A DNA stretch of 60,000 bases, taken from NCBI GenBank assembly GCA_030704615.1, contig CM060733.1, forward strand, positions 374,001 through 434,000, given 5' to 3'. Positions 51,124 through 60,000 of this stretch are shown piece by piece (the first letter of the stretch is position 1; each line of letters begins with the position of its first letter). Both the position numbers and the translations under genes were made by a program. A model generated the notes under the pieces. It saw only the letters and a program-made list of their open reading frames with translations, ran no database searches and was not told where the DNA came from. This DNA is from Takakia lepidozioides (taxonomy: Eukaryota; Streptophyta; Takakiopsida; Takakiales; Takakiaceae).

Positions 51124-52500
51124 GGCCTTCCTAATCACTCCACCTCTTCTGCTTCACCACAACTCCCATCCTCCCTCTTCCACAAAGGGCACATTTCCCT
51201 TCCACGCTGCTGCCCATTGTCTGTCATCGCAACCTCGCAGCAGCCCTCAAGCTCTCGTCGTCGTCTTCCTCCCTCGCTCCCCCCTGCCACGGTCCACCCA
51301 AAGTTGAAGTTCCAGTGTTTTATGTCTGGCGAAATTTCGCTCAAAACAACAAATCGAATATTCTGTCGTAAATTCCCTATTTTCTCATGGATGAAATCGC
51401 CAAAATTTCCAAACAAAAATAAATCTTGGATGACTTCGCCTAATATGGATGATATACATGGATGACAGTGCAGAGGAGGATGATTCTGTCCAAATTTCAG
51501 TGGATGAACAGAAAATATGGCTATTTCCTGCAAAATTCAGTATCCACTCCTGTTATTTTCCAAATGTTTTAGAAAAAACTGCGTCCCAAACCCTCCGTCA
51601 CCCCTATTTTGCTTGATGCCCTCCATGGCATGCATCATGGATGGATGTCGTAGGTACTTTGCGAGCAGGCGGCCCGGGGTTCAAATCTACACAGGCCTGT
51701 CATGCTTGCGAAATTGGGTCAAGAATCCAGACTTTGCTATGGCTCCATTTCAGTGTGGCTCACTGTTTCTCGAAGGAGAGGGGACTGGGTCTCGGCTAAA
51801 TCCATGAAAACATTTGAGATTGTTTTGCATGGTGGGAATGTAGTTCTAGATTTGAGGTAAATCTTTTTGCGTCGTCCAAAACTATCAAAGCCCCAATAAA
51901 CAAAAATAAAACAACAATTAAACACATTGTGCCTTGTTGAATTTAATACTTGTCCATATTTGAATATTAGTGCATATATATGTAATTGGTAGAGGGCTGG
52001 GACAGATCTATTCCTCAATTTTACATGCAATGTAAATGACATTATATATGTGGAATATTCATAGGTCTTATATAAAGAGTATCACATCGATAAAGTCAGT
52101 AGTTGATGTAGTATTATTGCCTTTGTGATCAACAATTCTCACTAGTTTGTTTTGTCAAACAATTTATTGGAAAAAAAATTCAACTTTGCCACTTAAGTTT
52201 GGGACAAATTTTGCGAATTCTTGAAAGATCATTTTTATGTGATGGCTGCAACCCCAATGTAATTGAAATTCTAAGAGAGACTCATTGAAAGAGTAAGTAG
52301 TGAAGAGACACGTCGCCGAAGAACTTTAAACACGATGGAGAACTCAATATGCATAACGATTTTATCAATACATTGGAACCAGTCCGGCTTAGAGGAATTG
52401 TGAAGGATGCTAGAGCATGTGTTGTTCACATCCTTAAGAAGCGTTTCAGATAAGTATTTCCATCTCAAAGGTTTTGATCATTCATTGTTTTCTTCTTCTT
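51124..52500. other. Upstream region of the ARF-GEF gene and AT-rich spacer
   Basis: No gene is recognised. 51300-51530 contains several GGATGA phrases (ATGGATGAAATCGCC, TTGGATGACTTCGCC, ATGGATGATATACATGGATGA) that look like weak tandem units, reminiscent of the GGATG palindromes at 21.6-22.7 kb. The rest is AT-rich. Confidence 0.45.
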
Positions 52501-52532
52501 TTGTACAAATTGGTGTTCTTGTCATGGTTTTA

Positions 52533-52574
52533 GTCATGGTTAACTAGAATTACCTACTTCTAGTTAACTATGAC
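52533..52574. repeat. Inverted repeat (hairpin) near the left end of the second gypsy complex
   Basis: Arms GTCATGGTTAACTAGAA (52533-52549) and its near-perfect reverse complement (52558-52574, one mismatch) surround an 8-bp loop. A TATTTATATG element follows at 52581-52595. It may be part of an LTR promoter region; this is unproven. Confidence 0.7.
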
Positions 52575-53739
52575 ATTTTGGATATTTATATGTGCAGTTT
52601 GTGTGTTGGGACTTCATTTGGTTTCATAAGAAGTGGTTGTTCTGTCCATCGTGAAATGAAGCCAAGTGGGGTTTCATTTGGTTGACAAACAAGCAAGCTA
52701 AGGCGACGCTAGAAGGTAGTGTTTTTGCTAGTTCTATGAGTTCTTGGATTGCTCTTGGTGAAGCAAGTGATTGACCAAGCAAGTGGCACATGTGTGGAGC
52801 ATGCTTTCCAAGTGTGGTTTCCAATTCAAGCTTGAGGAGAGCTAGAAGGTGAAGTGAGCAAGTTCATTCTTTGTGTATGAAGTGGTGCATGTTGTGGAAG
52901 AAAAGTCAAGGAGTTACATAGGCTAGCGTTTGAAGACAACAAAAGCAACCACTTGGAGAGCATCAAGAAGCTCAAGATGACTCCAAAGGGAAGCATGTGG
53001 GTGAGAATTCTATCCATGATGATGTGAAACCAAGCCTAGAGTATTGAAGAGCTTGGAACACATTTGGGAGATCATTGGAGGTGGTCTTCATGAAGAAAGG
53101 AAATTGTGGCTCACGACATGCATAGCACCTTCAACCATACATTAGCATGTGACAAGACAAGGAAGGGGAAGGTGAAGCTCATGTATTCATTCCCTTTTTG
53201 CTTAAGTTTTGTGGTGGATCGTTGATCAAGCAAGTGATGGTGGAACATGCTCTTTAGGGCTTGTGACTTCAAGTTTGAGAAGATGAGCTCTTGAATAGAG
53301 GTGTGGATACACATTATGATGAATGAAGACAACACCTAGGTCAAGAGGTGGAAGTGTCTGTGACTAGCCCATGCAAGGAAAAGCACATGGAAGATGGCAT
53401 ACAAAATTCAAATTCAAGCAAGGCTTGGCGCTTGTCATTGGGCACATTAGTTTGCTATGAGTTCCAAGGAGATCAAGATTTGGGATGAATGCATTGCAAA
53501 GTAAGATAATGCAATCTTACATGCATGTTAGGGGAGAAGATACCATGAAGAAGGTGTTTCTTACTATACTCTACAAACCCTAGTCTCCATACTCTTCAAG
53601 AAACTGTGTATGGGTTCCCTCTGCCCCACCATACACTTTTGTGAGCAAAGTATGGATACAAGTGGAGAGACTTTGCCTACCATACGTTTTCATTAAAAGT
53701 GTATGACATCTAGGGTGTATCCGGAGGAGTATTGCCTTT

Positions 53740-54010
53740 GGAGGATCTTTGGGGGGTCCTTTGAGGAGCTTTTGTAAGACACTTGAAGAGCACTTGAAGG
53801 GGTGTTTGGAGGACTGTTTGGAGGACTATTGGGGTCCTTGGAGACCAATATTTGGCGAGCTTAAGGAGACTTTGGCGACTTGTTTGAAGGACTATTTGGG
53901 GTTCTTAAGGGCCAAGATTTGGCAGGCTCTTGGGGCCTTGGTGGACTATTTGGAGTCCAATTGTACAGGCTTTGGGGGCTTTAGTGAGATTGTTTGAGAG
54001 ACATCTTGAG
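53740..54010. repeat. Imperfect tandem repeat, GGAGGACT(G/A)TTTGG-type
   Basis: Repeated phrases such as TTGGAGGACTGTTTGGAGGACTA, ATTTGGGGTCC/TTC and GGCGAGCTTAAGGAGACT recur every 20-50 bp for about 270 bp. The plus strand reads open by chance (82 codons) but encodes only repeat-derived sequence. Confidence 0.6.
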
Positions 54011-54413
54011 GGCTCTTGGAGAGTTATTTGAGAGATCCTGGAAGGTAGTCCTGTCTATTGGTCATAGCAAGAGCGTTTAGAGATTGGGGGAGACTAGTGG
54101 GATGAGAGCATTTTGGGATTAGGAATTGTTTTAGTCTCTCTTCCCGGTAGTCAGCCTCTTTGTAGGCCAAAACCTTTCCGTAGGTGGAGGCAAAAGACAG
54201 TCCGGGTTTGGGCTGGGGTGTCCTTGCAGGAGCGACACTGTGGAGTGTTTTTTTTGGTGTGGGGGAGTTACTGTCTTGATTTTCTTGTGTTTGGATTCCC
54301 CCCCACACCTGCATGCTTGACTATGTACCATGTCAGTTTTGTGTGGGCGCTTGTTTTCATAGGAGGTTGGTCCCGATTTGATCACCGGCCAATCCTAGAG
54401 CGTGCTGTCGGTG

Positions 54414-54483
54414 GTGAGGCTAGGGTGATGACCAGTCAGACCATCATTGTTTCTCTTATGGTGAGGCTGGGTTGATGACCAGC
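54414..54483. repeat. Direct repeat of about 23 bp flanking the end of the methyltransferase frame
   Basis: GGTGAGGCTAGGGTGATGAC at 54414-54433 recurs with two differences at 54461-54480, and both copies continue CAG. The frame's final TAA (54456-54458) lies between the copies. Confidence 0.7.
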
Positions 54484-55654
54484 AAAGCATATGAGTGCTT
54501 GCGGTGCAGGGTCTGCCATGGGTGTTTGCACCCTATGATCTTGTGCTCGCCCCCACTCATTGCCTCCACCGTCCCGGTTGGCAGAGATGGTGCAATATCC
54601 AATGGAAGTGCAGAAGTAGCCACCAATGTTTGCAATCTCCGTTGCTCAGCCATGCACAAGCCAATGACCCATGTCAAGCAATTGAGATCCATTGCCTGAC
54701 CCAACACCTGGCGTCGTGTTGCCTCTGACAAAGTTGGCACAACTATAGTGCACATGGCAAATCCCATTGCCCGCTATCGCTCATCCGCATTGGGCTCCAC
54801 CAATTGCTATAGCACACTGTCCCAAATCAACCCAGGACCATTGTCTCGAAAAACATGAGACGAGGGAAAGCTCATGAGCGTAGGCAAGGCTGCACGTGGC
54901 TGCCCCACTCGATTTACCACTGCTAGATGTGGATGGTCATCATGTCGCACCCTCTGTGGTTGCCTCCCTTGGTCCAAAATGCCCTCAATTGTGAGATTGG
55001 GTGGCCGTTCAATGGAATCGTATGCTCTCTTGAGCAGCTCTGGTGGTGAAAGATTGGTCCACCACAATCGAGGTCGATGCACTCGTGATCCCACGCTGTT
55101 GCATCCAATAGCACTGTCGATCCAATCCAAGACCGCACGTGATGTACACTGGCCATAACCCTGGCCCGAGAGTCCCCCATAAGAGAAACATTCTCCAAGA
55201 CATATGCTAGAGGTTGCACTTGCCCCGTCTGCAAGTCACGCAACACTCTCAACATCTCCCAAAACAAATGTGATCGTGCATCATGCAAGCCATTCCCATG
55301 ACATGTGGGAGAGTGTCCTTGGCAATGTCATCCAGCTATCACCAAGTCAATGGCATCATGCCGGTCCAAATCATCCGCCCCTAGCAAGGTAATATCTGTT
55401 GGCAAGGCCTTTTGATACCCTTGAATTGCTGAGAGAGGCAACAATTCAGGATACCGGTGTGTGAGCAAGGCGATGTGGCGCATAGAAATACGCCGAGCTA
55501 TCTCATCCTTCTCCACATACAAGTACTTGCGTACTTTAATCTTTGCTTGCAACACTCATCCTGCAAGCCCAATGCTCATGCCTCCAAACATATCTAGCAA
55601 ACAAATCCCTGAGTCAAGTGGTTGCCAGGTAATGGGCATTGTGTCCAAAGGAGC
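54456..55654 (-). pseudogene. Retrotransposon-borne C5-cytosine DNA methyltransferase (DNMT3-like), broken
   Basis: Downstream of the protease and in its frame, the minus strand encodes a cytosine-5 DNA methyltransferase of about 390 residues. Motif I (LLDMFGGMSIGLAG, SAM binding) is at 55600-55559 and motif II (YLYVEKDEIARR) at 55525-55490. The motif IV region (DLVIAG, stop, HCQGHS) has the catalytic Cys codon at 55324-55322. Motif VI (AYVLENVSLMG) has ENV at 55195-55187. Motif VIII (SRVHRPRLWWTNL) is near 55085-55050, motif IX is near 54780-54760 (RAMGF), and a motif X-like block RRQVLGQAMDLN is near 54715. Motif order is canonical, unlike plant DRM enzymes, whose order is permuted. GLHDARSHLFWEMLRVL and the HRPR-WW block most resemble DNMT3. 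TGA at 55655, 55556 and 55328, a one-base loss near 55100, and TAG at 54807 and about 54770 inactivate this copy. The final TAA at 54456 may be the natural end. Its likely job in a live element is methylation of cytosine in DNA; the target is unknown. Confidence 0.88.
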
Positions 55655-57028
55655 TCAATGAGGAGGTCCCGGTGATGTCACTGAACTCCCTTCACTCACC
55701 AATGGATAGGCCTCCTGCCATGCTTGGTGCACACACTCGCCTGCTACTCGATGCAAATTCCCAACTGTACCCCACAGTGGAATATGAACAGGCACATGAG
55801 GAAGCAAATCAGCCTTGTATGCCAATTGTTTGTACTCATCAGGTGGTGGCCTATCATCTGCATGGCTATTGCCCTCCAAGAGCTTACCACCCCAAGCCAC
55901 CACCCCTGAGAATGCAGCCAATGTGGGCATCATGTTTCTATGATCCACCGCTATATTTCCAATAAACCGCACTGGGAGTAGTGCATGTCGACCATCCCTT
56001 GACTGCCATTCCGGCCTGTAGGATGCCGTTTCCTCCCAAAAGTCCAAAGTAAAGCCCATCGGGTATAACACAACCCCACCAACAAGCACATCATAAGACA
56101 TCGCGTCCGTAACAATGGCTTTAGCTCTCATAATAGAGCCATCTGTAGGATGATCTGGCTGCAATCGAATGAAGAGCTCATGGCGTGTAATCCCTCGTGC
56201 CTTCTCTGAACCGCCCAAAGATGTTTGAATTTGGAAAGGGCAAGGGTCCAAATCCGCCTTTGTAAGGCCCAAGCCTGCAATTGCTGCTCTCCCCAACATC
56301 AATGGCTGTGCTCTCGAGTCCAACAAGATCCGCAGTGGCCTATACCTCCTCCCGGTTGGGCCACCCAATTGAAACACTCCATCCTGATTGTCCACCAGGA
56401 CTACCCCAGGAGTCAACATGCTGCGCTCAATGGCTGGCCTAGCTGGCAACTCCTGCAACCTTGCAGCTGCCGCTTGCCATGGCGCAGCTGTGGCTGACTT
56501 CACCCTTGAATCCAAAGCATCCATAGACTGTACCTTATTTGCTATCTCTGTAGATAGTGCCGATGCATCACCACTCTCACAGAGTTTAGCTACTAGTCTA
56601 AACACAACAGCTGGCCGTATCCCCGGCATTGCAATGGTCATTGCAAAAAACAATGGAGCTTGGCAAACCGCCGTAGCCGCCCCCAACAATGTATTGGCTG
56701 CACCTTGTTTTCCAGTATCATCCACTGGCATCCCCCGAGCCATGTCAACTCTCCCTAATGACACTCGTGGCTCTACCTTTGACACACTTGGGCGAGCGGG
56801 TGCCATCGATGACATAGTTGGCACTGTCTCAGCCAATGTGAAAGACTGTGGAAGCCTTGTCTGCCAATTTGCTTCCCCTTTTTGTGGATCAAGATCCACA
56901 TCCGCTCCTCTTGGCTCAGGAGCACATGTTGCTGCTCGAGTGACAGCAGCTGCAGAGTCCACATGCAATGGTCCTGCAAGTGAGGCTCCACACATGAAGC
57001 CCATACCAATCTGGTCTTCACTAGGCAT
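55655..57028 (-). pseudogene. Retropepsin-like protease region of the second gypsy element
   Basis: A 457-codon open segment lies in the same frame as the CCHC knuckle upstream and the methyltransferase downstream. The N-terminal 200 residues are A/P/R-rich linker. Around codons 230-270 lies a protease-like block (RILLDSRAQPLMLGRAAIAG) where the expected Asp-Ser/Thr-Gly reads Asp-Ser-Arg, followed by DVLVGGVVLYPMGFTLDFWE. A Gly-to-Arg change at the active site would abolish activity. The segment ends at a TGA (55655), immediately followed by methyltransferase sequence in phase. Confidence 0.72.
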
Positions 57029-58450
57029 AGGAGGTTATGCGGGTGCGGCTTGAACCTCAAGCCTTGGAACTGGCGCAACATGAGTAGTGGCCATGGCAGC
57101 AAGACATTGCTCTAGCTGGGCAAGTCTATCCACCATGCCTTGGTCATGACTTTGACCCTGACCCTGTGCTCCTTGGTTTTGGTTACGTCCTCCACCCCGA
57201 CCTCTGCCTCATCTACCTCTCTGGACTACATTGTCTAGTCATCCTCGGCCACCATTGTTCCCTTGGAACTGGCCTGGGCGTAGCTCAGGATGCAAGCCAT
57301 AACAATGGGCCTCCTCATGCCCATACTTTCCACAATGCCCACACTGTAGTTGTGTAGGCTGTGCCTATGCCGGCCCTTTGCCTCTCTCCGGGCAATCCTT
57401 CTTGACATGGGGTCCTCCACAATTCCAACATGACACACTCGTTTGTTGCTCACCTGAGAATGAAGGGAGAGACCTCTGAATCTAAGATCCTCTATGGCCT
57501 TCTCTAGGCTTTATCTGAGCCCCCTTGTTGCCTTGAGCACGTTGGGGAGTTGGTTGTTGTTGGCTAGGAACCCCACTTCGTTGTGTCTCCTTGCCAAATC
57601 CCACCATGACCACTCGCTCCTCCACCATATTGAGTTCTATCCGCTCTGCCAACAAAAACATGTTTGCTAAGGTGGGTTGGGCCACTTGTAGGAGAGTTGC
57701 ATCCCGCACCCTTCTCCTCAGCTCCTTGTCCAATATCCCATACCAGAATTGGACTGCTTGAGCTTCCATAACCCCTTGGGTTAGATTTATCAATCGCCTC
57801 ATGCGCGTGTAAGCCTCCTTCAAACTCTCAGTAGACCTTCGTTGGAGTTCTTGCAAGCTTCGCAACTTCTATGTCCTTATCCCTTGGTAGTTTCTCCTCA
57901 ACTCCTCGAAAAACTCCACAACTGGTTGGAGATGTTTGTGTAGCTGCTGGTGTCGCCGCTGCCCTTGTGCCTCTAGTGATGGAGACATAATTAGGTGACA
58001 ATTACTCTCGCCACTCCTCAATCTCCACCGCATGTCCCCGTCTAAATTCATGGTAATCATCCATGGGCGGCCCCTCAAGGTGCTGGAATAGCCCCTTCCA
58101 CGCCATAAAGGGCGTAAACAGTTGTGGATTGCACATTTGCTGCAAATCACACCAACTGTCAAACTCTTGTATGAAGTCATCAAGCTCGATGGTGCCCACA
58201 GCTCCAGAGTACCTACGTGGCCCCTTGGTAGCTCCATACATCTCCTCCATCGTGTCCCACAATAATGACACGGAAATGGCTTGCACTCTCGGCGAGAATC
58301 CTCTGGCTCCGAGTCTGAACCTTAATCATAAGACACTGAAGGTGAAGGTGGCCTAAACCATACACCTCGTCTTGTGTACCCACTAGTATCACTGGTGCTC
58401 GTACCGGCACTCCCCTCAGCAACTGGTGGTACCTCCGTGATGAAAACTCA
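57029..58450 (-). pseudogene. gag of the second gypsy element with CCHC knuckle
   Basis: The N-terminal part (58445-58330) is a T/S/P-rich leader (VAEGSAGTSTSDTSGYTRRG). The capsid follows in two frames, with a shift near 58000: ELDDFIQEFDSWCDLQQMCN, then LQPVVEFFEELRRNYQG and ESLKEAYTRMRRLINLTQGV, WYGILDKELRRRVRD. The knuckle CGHCGKYGHEEAHC (about 57341-57300) fits CX2CX4HX4C. Stops are TAG at 57869 and 57482, plus a TAA near 58323 in the leader frame. From about 58000 on, the frame is the one that continues into protease and methyltransferase. The start is unclear; it lies only about 100-150 bp from the plus-strand RT. Confidence 0.8.
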
Positions 58451-58593
58451 CAACCCAACCGGTTGTCAACCTGTCTCTAATCCCCACTTTCTACAAGGTA
58501 ACCGGGTAGAGAACCTATTGCGGCCTATGGCTTAGACTAGTACTACGTTCGTAACATAAATCTACACCTGCACCTGCATCCACCGCAAGCACT
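58451..58593. other. Head-to-head junction between minus-strand gag and plus-strand RT
   Basis: About 140 bp without coding signal separates the gag leader (reading left) from the first RT-like residues (reading right, from about 58594). No LTR, primer site or obvious target duplication was recognised in it. Confidence 0.6.
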
Positions 58594-60000
58594 CATATGG
58601 GTGTTTGCCAAGGGCTTATAGAAATTGCTTTGCCTTCGGTTTGAAGGATTTGGGGAGTTTGAAGGGCCAGGAGATTCATATTGATTTGGCAAGTGACACG
58701 CCAATTTTTCGAAGGCCCTACAGGTATAGTGATATGGAGAGGTCTTTGATCCAGTCACGGACTATGGAGTTGTTCGAAGCTGGATTGGTGGAGTTATCAG
58801 GCGGAGAGTATGCCTCGGCAATGGTGATACCAGCTAAGAAGGATATCTATGGCAATTGGACAGAAAGGAGGATGTGTGGGACTACCGTCCTGTAAACCGT
58901 CAGACTAAGTCTGATAGATATGCCATGCCAACTCCAGAGGAGATCTTTGATGCCATTGGGCATGCAAAGGTGTTTAGCACATTGGACTTGCGATCCGGTT
59001 ACCACCAGTTGCCAATCAAAGAGGCTGACAAGCAAAAGACGACATTCTGGGGGATTGACCAACATGGGAAGGATTGCTTGTACCAATGGCGGTTCCTACC
59101 GTTTGGGTTGAAAAATGCTCCTGCAGAGTTTCAAAGGGTCATGGATAGGATTCTTGCGGGGCTAGACTTCGCCCGGTGCTACATTGATGACATCATCATC
59201 TTTAGTGCTACGATTGAGGAGCACGAGAGACACCTTCAGATGGTGTTTGAGCGCTTGAGAGCGCATGGGTTGAAATTGCACCCTGGGAAGTGCAAGTTCT
59301 TCCACAACCAGATTGAGTATCTGGGCCACATGATATACCCTAGAGGATTGGGTGTTCAAAAGACGAAGGTAGAGGCCATTGCACGCATTCCACGCCCCAT
59401 CGATGTTAGCAGAGTTCGTGCTTTCATGGGGTTGGCAAACTACTATCGACGGTTTGTCAAGGGATTTAGCAGCATTGCAAAGGTTCTGACCAAGTTGACC
59501 AAGGTGGGTCAGGAGTGGCAGTGGGAAGAGGAACAGGAGGAAGCCTTTGAGGAACTCAAGGCTCGATTGATTTCTGCGCCTATTCTGAGGCGGCCTATTC
59601 GGGGGCGGCCTTTCCAGCTACATACGGATTGGAGTATGCTGGGGATTGGAGCAATGCTCACACAAGTGGATGATGAGGGAAGAGAGTTTGTAGTGGCATA
59701 TGCTAGCCACTCGAACAATGATGCCGAGGCGAAGTATAGTTCCTATGAAGGGGAGTGTCTAGCTGCAGTATGGGCAGTGGCACATTTTAGATGCTACCTC
59801 TATGACAATCTCTTCACCCTTGTCACGGATCACCAACCATTGAAGTGGTTGATGGAGTCAGACAAGCTTACACGGAAGCTTGCACGGTGGGCACTTATGC
59901 TTCAAGAGTATGACTTCCAGGCGGTGCATCGAGCCGGCATAGTCAACCGGGATGCGGATAGATTGAGTCGCAATCCATGCACAAGTGAGCTTGATCATAT
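58594..60000 (+). pseudogene. Ty3/gypsy reverse transcriptase and RNase H, plus strand, runs off the window
   Basis: The frame opens with YRNCFAFGLKDLGSLKG and EIHIDLASDTPIFRRPYRYS (RT N-terminal block), then shifts by one base in the GGG run near 58880 (MCGDYRPVN expected) and stays open to the end of the window. Conserved blocks are TLDLRSGYHQLPIKEAD, FLPFGLKNAPAEFQRVMD, the catalytic YIDD at 59180-59191 and LGHMIYPRGLGV. RNase H follows with HTDWSMLGIGAMLTQVDDEG, YEGECLAAVWAVAHFRCYL, VTDHQPLKWLM and DADRLSRNP. Except for the single frameshift it is well preserved, less decayed than the gag-methyltransferase segment. Integrase would lie beyond 60000. Whether it belongs to the same element family as the minus-strand segment is inference. 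Confidence 0.9.

Larger units (their letters stand above)
52520..54410. other. Non-coding, LTR-like or leader-like tract of the second gypsy complex
   Basis: About 1.9 kb, purine-rich on the plus strand (AAGCAAG, GGAAG phrases) with no coding signal. It lies directly beyond the end of the methyltransferase ORF. It could be LTR sequence of either the minus-strand or the plus-strand element. With no second copy in the window to compare, limits and orientation cannot be set. Confidence 0.35.

Noticed and set aside
53749-53997. 82-codon plus-strand ORF
   Set aside because: It lies wholly inside an imperfect tandem repeat and encodes only repeat-derived sequence.
54456-55654. Methyltransferase as bacterial contamination or a host DNMT gene
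   Set aside because: It is in phase with gypsy protease and CCHC sequence upstream, without introns or host exons, and shows retroelement-type decay. A stand-alone gene or contaminant would not share the frame.

Overview
The window looks like nuclear DNA of a seed-free vascular plant, most likely a fern. The reasons are intron-rich plant genes (a GNOM-type ARF-GEF, a patatin-like lipase), a very long single-exon PLS-class PPR protein with a DYW domain next to decayed relatives, and wide tracts of decaying LTR and non-LTR retrotransposons. The species call is inference; nothing could be searched.

Layout. 1-5.3 kb: relic of the second half (TMD2-NBD2) of an ABCC transporter on the minus strand. 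A LINE reverse transcriptase is fused in frame into its NBD2 exon, and a second LINE lies in one of its introns. 5.46-6.3 kb: remnant of another LINE family. 6.4-18.4 kb: a decayed Ty3/gypsy element on the minus strand (LTR-like region, ORF1, gag, protease, RT, RNase H, integrase) whose reading frame continues about 1,500 codons past integrase. 18.4-25 kb: short repeats, fold-back structures, a LINE insertion with a clear 17-bp target duplication and an LTR-like unit, with no recognisable gene. 25.2-30.2 kb: an intact 8-exon patatin-like phospholipase gene, minus strand. 31.8-37.5 kb: relics (a DYW fragment on the plus strand, an orphan GUX-type glycosyltransferase exon, a tRNA-Trp-like sequence, a PPR-DYW pseudogene). 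37.7-41.1 kb: an apparently intact PPR-DYW organelle RNA-editing factor, minus strand. 44.4-51.1 kb: an apparently intact 8-exon GNOM-class ARF-GEF gene, minus strand. 52.4-60 kb: a second Ty3/gypsy complex.

The most notable content is in that last region. On the minus strand, gag, a CCHC knuckle and a retropepsin-like domain run in one frame straight into a C5-cytosine DNA methyltransferase with recognisable motifs I, II, IV, VI, VIII and IX/X in canonical order (about 55.65-54.46 kb). The copy is broken by stops and a frameshift, but its ancestor was evidently a retrotransposon carrying its own DNA methyltransferase. A plus-strand RT-RNase H of Ty3 type starts head-to-head about 100 bp from the start of gag, so the locus is inverted or nested.

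The host genes are functionally unrelated to each other (vesicle traffic, lipid hydrolysis, organelle RNA editing). The mobile elements are the connecting theme: they interrupt, truncate and fuse with the ABCC gene and fill most intergenic space.
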